From assembly GCA_022601315.1 (NCBI GenBank), contig JAHZIU010000092.1, positions 1-5,296 of the forward strand: DNA of 5,296 nt. The letters are read 5' to 3'. Numbering within the stretch: position 1 is the first letter of the stretch; each line of letters opens with the position of its first letter. Shown piece by piece: positions 1-5,296 of the stretch. The DNA is from Betaproteobacteria bacterium (GTDB lineage: Bacteria > Pseudomonadota > Gammaproteobacteria > Burkholderiales > Nitrosomonadaceae). The notes beneath the pieces were generated by a model, which was given only the letters and a program-made list of their open reading frames with translations, made no database searches and had not been told where the DNA came from. The translations under genes were made by a program, and so were the position numbers.

Positions 1-675
1 AACTTTTCGGCCATTGGTTTCTACTAATCCACGGCTACCCAAGTACTTCATGAAGCGGGCCTGATAGATTGCCATTAATGGCCCCAACCCCATTGAAACT
101 GTTGGAAACTGCCAGAAATCCGGCATTAACCAGGGATGCGGATAAGATGACAATCCTTTGCCACCGACCTCTTGCCGGAAGTTGTTCAATTGCTCTTCAG
201 TCAACACACCGGCCAAATAAGCGTAGGCATAAATACCGGGTGCTGAATGCCCCTGGGTATATACCAAGTCCCCACCATGATTTTCACTAGTGTTATGCCA
301 AAAATGATTATAACCAACGTCATAGAGTGTTGCAGCCGATGCAAAAGAAGCGATATGACCACCAACATTGGTATTTTTATTAGCACGCAATACCATCGCC
401 ATAGCATTCCAACGCACATAGGCACGAATACGTTGTTCTATTGCATGCTCACCAGGGGAGCGCTGTTCTTTACCGGTAGGGATCGTATTTATATACGCTG
501 TATTGGCACTATAAGGGAGATAGGCACCTGACCTGCGCGCCTTTTCGACCAATTTTTCCAGTAGAAAATGGGCACGTTCTGCACCCTCATTAATCAATAC
601 AGATTCAAGTGCTTCTAGCCACTCTTGTGTTTCTTGCGGATCAATATCTGGCGATTCCATGTCAAGCTCTACCAT
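1..675 (-). CDS. aceE: Pyruvate dehydrogenase E1 component, homodimeric type (5' part, runs off window)
   Basis: The frame is open from 675 to the left edge (225 codons, no stop), giving the N-terminal quarter of a protein whose family is usually about 890 residues. E1 is the thiamine diphosphate-dependent subunit of the cytoplasmic pyruvate dehydrogenase complex; it decarboxylates pyruvate and passes the acetyl group to the E2 lipoyl domain. Seen: an IDPQETQEWL opening like E. coli IDP/VDP-IET-WL, NTIP, RWNAMAMVLRA, GGHIASFAS (His107), a QGH motif (His143), SSYPHPWLMPDFWQFPTVSMGLGP (quoted in parts: SSYPH with Tyr178, then FWQFPTVSMGLGP). These match E. coli His106, His142 and Tyr177 around the cofactor, offset by one. 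The start is uncertain: ATG at 675 has no clear Shine-Dalgarno sequence, while in-frame ATG at 660 has a weak GAG-type one upstream. It begins only 15 bp after the folD stop, so cotranscription with folD is likely. No frameshift is visible. Confidence 0.95.
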   Translation of the reverse strand, partial: MVELDMESPDIDPQETQEWLEALESVLINEGAERAHFLLEKLVEKARRSGAYLPYSANTAYINTIPTGKEQRSPGEHAIEQRIRAYVRWNAMAMVLRANKNTNVGGHIASFASAATLYDVGYNHFWHNTSENHGGDLVYTQGHSAPGIYAYAYLAGVLTEEQLNNFRQEVGGKGLSSYPHPWLMPDFWQFPTVSMGLGPLMAIYQARFMKYLGSRGLVETNGRKV

Positions 676-690
676 TTAAATTAAAAGATA

Positions 691-1557
691 TTACACTTGC
701 GATGTATGCGCTTGTACACGTTCTGCGGCGGTAATAGTATTACACAATAACATAGTAATTGTCATCGGACCAACACCACCAGGAACGGGCGTAATGTAAC
801 CTGCAACTTGACTGACAGAATCAAAATCCACGTCACCACAAAGCTTGCCATCCGGCAAGCGATTAATACCAACATCAATGACTGTTGCACCCGGCTTTAC
901 CATTTCTGCCTGAATCATTTTAGGCTTTCCAACTGCGACCACTAATATGTCTGCACTACGGGTAAACGCTGCCAAATCACGTGTCTTCGATGTACAAATA
1001 GTCATCGTAGCGCCCCGTTGCAATAACATGAATGCCATTGGTTTACCAACTATATTGCTACGCCCAACCACTACAGCATGCTGTCCTTCAATAAGTATAT
1101 TATTTTTTTCCAACATAACCATCACACCATAAGGCGTGCATGGTAAAAAGATTGCATTTCCCGTAACCAATGCACCAAGATTATATAAATGAAAGCCATC
1201 AACATCTTTTTGTGTAGTAATCGAAGTGATCACAGCATTATTGTCAAAATGTGGAGGTAATGGCAATTGAACTAAAATTCCATGAATCTGAACATTTTCA
1301 TTCAGTTTTTGAATACAAAGTAATACATCCTCCTGGAGAGCATCCCCAGAGAAACGATGAACTTCTGAATAAATACCAATCTCGTTACATGCTTTAACCT
1401 TATTACGCACATAAATACTTGATGCAGGATCATCACCAACAATAATAACGGCCAAGCCAGGCGTAATACCCTGCTTAACCAGATTTTCTGCTCGCAATTT
1501 CCACTCGGCACGTACGGACCCAGCTATTGCCTTGCCATCAATAATATGTGCACCCAT
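691..1557 (-). CDS. folD: Bifunctional methylenetetrahydrofolate dehydrogenase / methenyltetrahydrofolate cyclohydrolase
   Basis: FolD is a cytoplasmic, NADP-linked enzyme that oxidises 5,10-methylene-tetrahydrofolate and hydrolyses the methenyl form to 10-formyl-tetrahydrofolate, feeding purine and formyl-methionine synthesis. The 288-residue protein has normal family length. Seen in order: [12 protein letters not shown] with the expected Tyr49 and Lys53 (YxxxK catalytic pair), VQLPLPPH (96-103), KDVDGFH (117-123), PCTPYGV (139-144), the nucleotide-binding GRSNIVGKP (165-173), and the C-terminal [10 protein letters not shown] (257-266). All signature residues are present. The ATG at 1557 matches the usual start before IIDGK, though its Shine-Dalgarno sequence is weak. 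A 94-bp AT-rich gap separates it from the gene upstream. It contains TAATAT/TATATT-like elements but no promoter pair that I would defend, nor a terminator. The stop is TAA, and aceE follows after 15 bp. Metabolically it links to metF, whose substrate it produces or consumes. Confidence 0.97.
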   Translation of the reverse strand: MGAHIIDGKAIAGSVRAEWKLRAENLVKQGITPGLAVIIVGDDPASSIYVRNKVKACNEIGIYSEVHRFSGDALQEDVLLCIQKLNENVQIHGILVQLPLPPHFDNNAVITSITTQKDVDGFHLYNLGALVTGNAIFLPCTPYGVMVMLEKNNILIEGQHAVVVGRSNIVGKPMAFMLLQRGATMTICTSKTRDLAAFTRSADILVVAVGKPKMIQAEMVKPGATVIDVGINRLPDGKLCGDVDFDSVSQVAGYITPVPGGVGPMTITMLLCNTITAAERVQAHTSQV

Positions 1558-1651
1558 TCTATACTTAATGGCCGATTACATGATTTAAACGAAAAATATA
1601 TTAGTAATTAGTAAATATTAAGCGCCATTTCGGTATCTTTTTTCAAGCTCA

Positions 1652-2401
1652 TTAAACAGCTTTCTTAATTTTTAAATGATAAATTAACAATCCAACTAGA
1701 AAAACAGGAATAACAAAAAGAGCTGCTGCAATCAATCCAGCCGCAAGAATTGCTATTGCAGAATTACCTGGCATGAAGAGTGTAACAAACCAAATTATAA
1801 CGAATGCAACCAATAGGCCACCATATAACATGGTTTTTCTACAACGATCATAAAGACGCCAAAAAGCGCCGGAAACTTGTACATCATCTACAAAATGATC
1901 AAATACTTCTACCAAACTAGTATCATCCAGCTTGGCATCATATCCGATTGCTACTGCTAACGCATTACTACCATCTTCTACTTTGGACATTTTTCTAAGA
2001 AACTCAACGCGCTTTGGTATTTTTTTCTTAGGAAATCCATCACTGGTCAACATAACTTCCAACGCAGAAAACGCAGTTTCCCGAGCATCAGTCACATCTT
2101 CCAGATCTTCTGCGTACTTCCACATTACACCAAAGAGATAGAGCTGCGTGGTCATATCCTTGAATTCAGGCGCAAAATCATATCCTTTTTCTTTAACCAA
2201 ACCGAGTTGCGTCGCCAATACATCCCGAGCATGCTCAACAGATTCATCAATTGGAGATGATTTGGTAGTTAATTCCTCAGTGACAGCCTCCGCCTCCATT
2301 GGCTCCTCAGAGGCCAATGCTTCTTGAATTGGTTCTTCTACAGCTGATTTCTTTACATCATTCTTTTTTGTTTTATTTGTATTAGATTTTGTCTTCTTCA
2401 T
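1652..2401 (-). CDS. Unrecognised protein with charged N-terminus and two C-terminal membrane helices
   Basis: I do not recognise a family for this 249-residue protein. Seen in order: a very basic Lys/Thr/Asn-rich start (residues 1-18); a Glu/Pro/Ala-rich, probably disordered acidic stretch (about 20-55); a soluble, mostly helical-looking middle (about 55-187) rich in Asp, Glu, Lys and aromatic residues, including a Lys cluster FPKKKIPKR near 124-132; then two hydrophobic segments at about 192-210 and 216-241, separated by a short MPGNS turn, and a basic tail (HLKIKKAV). There is no signal peptide. With a basic N-terminus and a basic C-tail, both ends probably face the cytoplasm, making a tail-anchored hairpin membrane protein (inference). 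The start ATG at 2401 is supported by AAGG seven bases upstream. A sigma70-like promoter lies at 2448-2476, so it may be transcribed independently of metF. Its place among one-carbon genes does not define its role. The coding call is firm; the function is unknown. Confidence 0.85.
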   Translation of the reverse strand: MKKTKSNTNKTKKNDVKKSAVEEPIQEALASEEPMEAEAVTEELTTKSSPIDESVEHARDVLATQLGLVKEKGYDFAPEFKDMTTQLYLFGVMWKYAEDLEDVTDARETAFSALEVMLTSDGFPKKKIPKRVEFLRKMSKVEDGSNALAVAIGYDAKLDDTSLVEVFDHFVDDVQVSGAFWRLYDRCRKTMLYGGLLVAFVIIWFVTLFMPGNSAIAILAAGLIAAALFVIPVFLVGLLIYHLKIKKAV

Positions 2402-2447
2402 TTTACAACCTTATGCCATTTTATTTGTACAGATAACGTATGTGAGC

Positions 2448-2476
2448 ATTATATACCTGCTTCTGTCATCTCTGAA
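2448..2476 (-). promoter_or_regulatory. Probable sigma70 promoter for the membrane protein gene
   Basis: Reading the minus strand, a perfect -10 hexamer TATAAT (2453-2448) lies 17 bases after TTCAGA (2476-2471), which matches TTGACA at four of six positions. Transcription would start near 2441, leaving a leader of about 40 bases before the ATG at 2401. It sits in the 92-bp gap just past the metF stop. In AT-rich DNA a TATAAT can occur by chance, but position and spacing fit. Confidence 0.5.
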
Positions 2477-2493
2477 ACAACATCATTTTCGTT

Positions 2494-3354
2494 TCATCGC
2501 TTGTATGGCTTAATCCCAAGACGTTGCCAGATGGCTGAAGTTAAACCAGCCGAATTTAATGTATAAAAATGTAAGCCTGGCGCACCTGCACTGAGTAAAC
2601 GCTCACAAAGCGCTGTAACAACATCTAATCCGAATGCATGGATTGAGGCACTGTCATCACCATAACTTTCCAATTTTTTACGAATCCAACGCGGCACTTC
2701 TGCGCCACAAACATCTGAAAAGCGAACCAGTTGAGAAAATTTATTAATTGGCATAATGCCAGGGACTATGGGAATTTCCAAACCGGCGGTTTCACACAAA
2801 TCTATAAAATGAAAATAAGCATCTACATTATAAAAATACTGAGTAATGGCAGCATCTGCACCCGCTTCAACTTTCCTGACAAAGTTATTAAAATCTGTCT
2901 GAGCTGATTGTGCCTGAGGATGATATTCTGGATAAGCAGCTACCTCAATATGAAAAGTCCGACCAAACTCTTGCCTAATAAACGCCACCAATTCACTGGC
3001 ATAGCGAAACTCTCCTGCCTGTGCCATTCCCGAAGGCAGATCGCCACGTAATGCGACAACTTGTCGAATCCCTGCATCCTGATATTTTTCTAGAATAGCG
3101 CTAATATTTTCACGAGTTGAGCCAATACAAGAAATATGTGGCGCAACCATATGGCCTTCAGCCTGCATTTCCAACACTGTTTCCAGAGTACGTTCACGGG
3201 TAGACCCGCCTGCACCAAATGTAACCGAGAAATACTTTGGTTTTAATTGCGCCAATTGTTGACGGATTTCGCGTAGTCTCTCAATACCCTTGGGAGTTTG
3301 CGGTGGAAAGAGCTCGAAACTAAAAGTTGGTACAAATTTTTTTTGTGATTCCAT
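2494..3354 (-). CDS. metF: 5,10-methylenetetrahydrofolate reductase
   Basis: MetF is a cytoplasmic FAD-dependent TIM-barrel enzyme that reduces 5,10-methylene-tetrahydrofolate with NADH to 5-methyl-tetrahydrofolate, the methyl donor for methionine synthase. The 286 residues fit the bacterial length of about 290-300. Seen: FSFELFPPQT with the catalytic Glu14 (equivalent to E. coli Glu28), SVTFGAGGSTRERT, HISCIGST, VALRGDLPSG with Asp105 (E. coli Asp120), AAYPEYHP, AITQYFYNVD with Gln172 (E. coli Gln183), IVPGIMPI, and LHFYTLN near the C-terminus (261-267). The start ATG at 3354 has only a poor Shine-Dalgarno sequence (AAAG directly before it), but the N-terminal length is normal. A run of eight A in the mRNA spans codons 4-7. 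The upstream gap is 228 bp and contains the ahcY terminator, so metF probably has its own promoter or depends on readthrough. Its substrate is also the substrate of FolD, encoded two genes downstream. Confidence 0.97.
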   Translation of the reverse strand: MESQKKFVPTFSFELFPPQTPKGIERLREIRQQLAQLKPKYFSVTFGAGGSTRERTLETVLEMQAEGHMVAPHISCIGSTRENISAILEKYQDAGIRQVVALRGDLPSGMAQAGEFRYASELVAFIRQEFGRTFHIEVAAYPEYHPQAQSAQTDFNNFVRKVEAGADAAITQYFYNVDAYFHFIDLCETAGLEIPIVPGIMPINKFSQLVRFSDVCGAEVPRWIRKKLESYGDDSASIHAFGLDVVTALCERLLSAGAPGLHFYTLNSAGLTSAIWQRLGIKPYKR

Positions 3355-3389
3355 CTTTATTGATTATCGAAGCACTACATTGAAGTTTT

Positions 3390-3408
3390 CTTGCTCAAGT
3401 GAAGCAAG
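3390..3408 (-). other. Small hairpin in the metF leader
   Basis: On the minus strand CTTGCT (3408-3403) and AGCAAG (3395-3390) form a perfect 6-bp stem with a 7-base loop, about 36 bases before the metF start. It is followed by A residues, not T residues, so it is not a terminator in this direction. A regulatory role is conceivable but unproven. I recognise no known riboswitch in the metF leader. Confidence 0.3.
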
Positions 3409-3464
3409 TTAATCGAATTGACCAACGGTAGCACTGCAGCTCAATCAGAATATCAAAATCTATT

Positions 3465-3495
3465 ATTATTGCTTGATTAATACTGCTAGCTTCAA
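3465..3495 (-). promoter_or_regulatory. Possible weak metF promoter
   Basis: Minus-strand TTGAAG (3495-3490, four of six to TTGACA) and AATAAT (3470-3465, five of six to TATAAT) are separated by 19 bases, longer than the preferred 17. The position directly downstream of the ahcY terminator makes a promoter here reasonable, as metF would otherwise depend on readthrough. The sequence match alone is weak. Confidence 0.25.
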
Positions 3496-3514
3496 TACCG
3501 CATATTTGATCTTG

Positions 3515-3559
3515 AAAAAGACAATACTAGCAAATTATAGAATTCGCCAATATTGTCTT
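3515..3559 (-). terminator. Rho-independent terminator after ahcY
   Basis: Beginning 23 bases past the ahcY stop, minus-strand 3559-3541 pairs with 3536-3518 in an unbroken 19-bp stem (three G-T wobbles) around a four-base CTAT loop (3540-3537). The stem ends in TT and runs into three more T (3517-3515), then C. The outer nine pairs are the perfect repeat AAGACAATA / TATTGTCTT. The stem is AT-rich and the T tract short, so termination may be partial. It separates metK-ahcY from metF. Confidence 0.7.
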
Positions 3560-3582
3560 AATGTATAAAGTAAAGCTGAAAA

Positions 3583-5016
3583 TCAGTACCGGTACATTTC
3601 CGGTTTAAAAGGACCATTTTTATCCAAATTAAGATAAGTAGCCTGCTCATCCGTGAGCACAGTCAAATCGGCTCCTAATTTCCCAAGATGTAATCGCGCA
3701 ACTTTTTCATCTAAATGTTTAGGTAGAACATAAACGTTTTTCTGATAGTTGTCGCCATGTTGCCAAAGTTCCATTTGAGCCAGTACTTGGTTAGTAAATG
3801 AACTGGACATCACAAACGAAGGATGACCCGTTGCACACCCCAGATTCACAAGCCTTCCTTGTGCCAATACAATGATACGCCTGCCAGTTGGAAATATAAC
3901 GTGATCAACCTGCGGCTTGATATTTTCCCACTGATATTTTTGTACAGAAGCAATATCAATTTCGGAATCAAAATGACCAATATTGCAAACAATCGCCTGA
4001 TCTTTCATTCTCAGCATATGATCATGCGCAATCACTCTTAAATTGCCCGTAGCCGTAACAAATATATCAACTTGGTCACAAGCCTCATCCATTGTGACAA
4101 CCCGGTAACCTTCCATAGCCGCTTGCAATGCGCAAATGGGGTCAATTTCAGTAATCCACACCGTGGCACCCAAACCGCGCAAAGATTGTGCACAGCCCTT
4201 ACCCACGTCCCCATAACCACAAACCAATGCAACTTTGCCGGCAATCATAACATCAGTCGCTCGTTTAATACCGTCAACCAAGGATTCACGACAACCATAA
4301 AGATTGTCAAACTTAGATTTGGTTACAGAATCGTTTACATTAAATGCAGGGAAAGGCAACTCTCCATTTTTCTGCATTTCATATAAACGATGTACGCCTG
4401 TTGTAGTCTCCTCGGTAACACCTTGAATTCCAGCAAGATTCCTGGAATACCAGCTTGCATCAACAGCTAATTTCTTTTTTATAGAAGCAAATAAAACTTC
4501 TTCTTCTTCATTGGTCGGGTTTGCAATAACAGAAATATCCTTTTCTGCTTTACTACCCAAAATCAGCAATAAAGTCGCATCGCCACCATCATCCAAAATC
4601 ATATTGGCGCCGCTTGGCTGACCAGCTACAGTCCACTCAAAGATCTCATGCGCATAGTCCCAATAATCCTCTAGCGATTCCCCTTTATAAGCAAACACAG
4701 GAATATTTTTTGCAGCAATCGAAGCAGCTGCATGATCTTGCGTTGAATAAATATTACAGGAGGCCCAACGTACTTCCGCGCCCAAAGCAACCAGGGTTTC
4801 AATGAGTACCGCCGTTTGAATAGTCATATGCAATGAACCGGCAATACGTGCACCTGCTAAAGGCTTTTGATCTCCATATTCCTCACGCAACGCCATCAAA
4901 CCAGGCATTTCAGTTTCTGCAATTGCAAGCTCTTTATGCCCCCAGTCAGCCAGAGAAATATCCGCTATTTTATAATCAGTAAATGGAGAACCATCAGAAT
5001 TGAGTACAGCGTTCAT
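3583..5016 (-). CDS. ahcY: Adenosylhomocysteinase (S-adenosyl-L-homocysteine hydrolase)
   Basis: AhcY is a cytoplasmic NAD-dependent enzyme that reversibly splits S-adenosylhomocysteine into adenosine and homocysteine, removing the product inhibitor of methyltransferases. The 477 residues match the longer bacterial form, with the extra segment of about 40 residues after [12 protein letters not shown]. Seen (numbered from ATG 5016): [44 protein letters not shown] (Asp143), EETTTG (Glu203), [15 protein letters not shown] with Lys233, Asp237 and Cys242, the NAD-binding GYGDVGKG (267-274), GHFD (His348), [13 protein letters not shown], and the C-terminal KPEMYRY (Lys471, Tyr475). These align with human Asp131, Glu156, Lys186, Asp190, Cys195, Lys426 and Tyr430. 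An in-frame GTG at 5025 would add three residues, but it overlaps the AGGAG Shine-Dalgarno sequence (5029-5025), which lies eight bases before ATG 5016; ATG is preferred. Translation is governed by the SAH riboswitch immediately upstream. Confidence 0.98.
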   Translation of the reverse strand: MNAVLNSDGSPFTDYKIADISLADWGHKELAIAETEMPGLMALREEYGDQKPLAGARIAGSLHMTIQTAVLIETLVALGAEVRWASCNIYSTQDHAAASIAAKNIPVFAYKGESLEDYWDYAHEIFEWTVAGQPSGANMILDDGGDATLLLILGSKAEKDISVIANPTNEEEEVLFASIKKKLAVDASWYSRNLAGIQGVTEETTTGVHRLYEMQKNGELPFPAFNVNDSVTKSKFDNLYGCRESLVDGIKRATDVMIAGKVALVCGYGDVGKGCAQSLRGLGATVWITEIDPICALQAAMEGYRVVTMDEACDQVDIFVTATGNLRVIAHDHMLRMKDQAIVCNIGHFDSEIDIASVQKYQWENIKPQVDHVIFPTGRRIIVLAQGRLVNLGCATGHPSFVMSSSFTNQVLAQMELWQHGDNYQKNVYVLPKHLDEKVARLHLGKLGADLTVLTDEQATYLNLDKNGPFKPEMYRY

Positions 5017-5022
5017 AATCTT

Positions 5023-5047
5023 CACTCCTAGAATAGGAAAAAGAGCG
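5023..5047 (-). promoter_or_regulatory. ahcY ribosome binding site and riboswitch expression platform
   Basis: The Shine-Dalgarno AGGAG (5029-5025) can be hidden in two ways. Seven bases CGCTCTT (5047-5041) can pair with AGGAGTG (5029-5023), with two G-U wobbles and an 11-base loop. Alternatively TTCCTA (5039-5034) can pair with TAGGAG (5030-5025) around a TTC loop. The first helix uses five bases of the aptamer's 3' pseudoknot strand (5048-5043), so it cannot coexist with the SAH-bound fold. The inferred logic is: SAH bound, ribosome site free, ahcY translated. Confidence 0.65.
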
Positions 5048-5117
5048 CCGTTGTTACGATGCCCACATTGTCGAGCCTCACGGAATAATCCGCTGCAGCG
5101 CTCCTCAACGTTGTGGG
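5043..5117 (-). ncRNA. S-adenosylhomocysteine (SAH) riboswitch aptamer
   Basis: The minus strand carries the SAH riboswitch signatures GAGGAGCGCUGCAGCG, GAGGCUCG and ACGGCGCUC in the right order, immediately upstream of ahcY. Outer helix P1 pairs 5117-5104 with 5075-5062: CCCACA with UGUGGG, a two-base mismatch, then GUUGAG with CUCGAC. P2 is the hairpin CGGA-UUAU-UCCG (5092-5081) flanked by conserved core bases. Pseudoknot helix P4 pairs GAGCGC (5103-5098) with GCGCUC (5048-5043). This class binds SAH and discriminates strongly against SAM; known members act as ON switches for SAH recycling genes. The gap of 46 bp to the metK stop shows no convincing promoter, so the element is probably transcribed from metK or from a promoter inside its 3' end. 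Confidence 0.92.
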
Positions 5118-5163
5118 TTAAATCTTTACTTAAAAACCAAGTTCAAAAAATTGAATAAATACT

Positions 5164-5295
5164 TTACACACCTGCATCGGCACGAAGTTGTGATGCTTTA
5201 TCTTTTGCTTCCCAAGTGAAATCAACGTCTTCACGTCCAAAATGTCCATATGCTGCTGTTTTGGCATAAATTGGGCGTAGCAAGTTAAGCGTATG
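5164..5295 (-). CDS. metK: S-adenosylmethionine synthetase (C-terminal end only)
   Basis: The window holds the last 43 residues and the TAA stop (5166-5164) of a protein whose family is about 385-390 residues long; the start lies outside. MetK makes S-adenosylmethionine from methionine and ATP in the cytoplasm. Seen: [20 protein letters not shown], matching the E. coli ending [18 protein letters not shown], then FTWE and a [13 protein letters not shown] terminus typical of betaproteobacteria. It is upstream of ahcY in the same direction, separated by the SAH riboswitch. The shared methyl cycle (SAM made, SAH removed) explains the pairing. The single base at 5296 belongs to the next upstream codon. 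Confidence 0.95.
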   Translation of the reverse strand, partial: HTLNLLRPIYAKTAAYGHFGREDVDFTWEAKDKASQLRADAGV

Positions 5296-5296
5296 A

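Noticed and set aside
201..531. Overlapping open frames on both strands within aceE
   Set aside because: The uninterrupted aceE frame with conserved E1 motifs explains this stretch; the others are shadow frames with composition unlike real proteins.
1601..1614. Tandem repeat TTAGTAA twice in the gap before folD
   Set aside because: Two copies of a 7-mer in very AT-rich DNA can arise by chance, and no partner element or known site was seen.
3488..3510. Imperfect hairpin TCAAATA / TATTGA just after the ahcY terminator
   Set aside because: The stem is short and AT-rich with a bulge; there is no T tract and no known motif.
3823..4386. Plus- and minus-strand open frames inside ahcY
   Set aside because: They overlap highly conserved AhcY catalytic and NAD-binding segments, and no ribosome site or recognisable protein is evident.
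5118..5146. Possible promoter TTGAAC (5146-5141) just upstream of the SAH riboswitch
   Set aside because: At 16-17 base spacing the -10 positions are ATTTAA or GATTTA, poor matches to TATAAT, and the start would fall inside P1.
5141..5155. Inverted repeat TTCAA-TTTT-TTGAA after metK as a terminator
   Set aside because: The stem has only five pairs, is almost all A-T, and has no following T tract on the minus strand; readthrough into the riboswitch is more sensible.

Overview
All six genes in this window lie on the minus strand, so transcription runs from the high-coordinate end to the low end. The order is metK (3' end only), an S-adenosylhomocysteine (SAH) riboswitch, ahcY, metF, an unrecognised two-helix membrane protein gene, folD, and aceE (5' end only). 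The proteins look betaproteobacterial. AceE is the homodimeric proteobacterial type, and an SAH riboswitch between metK and ahcY is a known arrangement in beta- and some gammaproteobacteria. The AT-leaning codon use and the protein sequences suggest a Nitrosomonas-like ammonia oxidiser. That is an impression from reading, not a search result.

Region by region: 5164-5295 encodes the last 43 residues of S-adenosylmethionine (SAM) synthetase. Between 5117 and 5023 an SAH aptamer is followed by a readable switch: the 3' strand of the pseudoknot can instead pair with the ahcY Shine-Dalgarno sequence. The ahcY gene (5016-3583) is followed by a 19-bp hairpin terminator (3559-3515). The 228-bp gap between ahcY and metF also holds a possible weak metF promoter and a small hairpin, but no small gene that I can support. 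Next come metF (3354-2494) and a good sigma70-like promoter (2476-2448) serving the gene at 2401-1652. That gene's product I cannot assign. After a 94-bp AT-rich gap comes folD (1557-691), and after only 15 bp aceE, which runs off the left edge. No stretch without a gene exceeds 300 bases.

Functionally, metK, ahcY, metF and folD form a one-carbon and methyl-cycle group. MetK makes SAM. AhcY clears the SAH left after methyl transfer. FolD makes and interconverts methylene-tetrahydrofolate, and MetF reduces it to methyl-tetrahydrofolate for remaking methionine. SAH accumulation should switch on AhcY translation. AceE (pyruvate dehydrogenase E1) belongs to central carbon metabolism and seems to be joined to folD transcription by position. 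No mobile elements, CRISPR arrays, tRNA or rRNA genes were seen. The window is mostly conserved housekeeping sequence; the least explained part is the membrane protein at 1652-2401, and the most informative regulatory part is the riboswitch.
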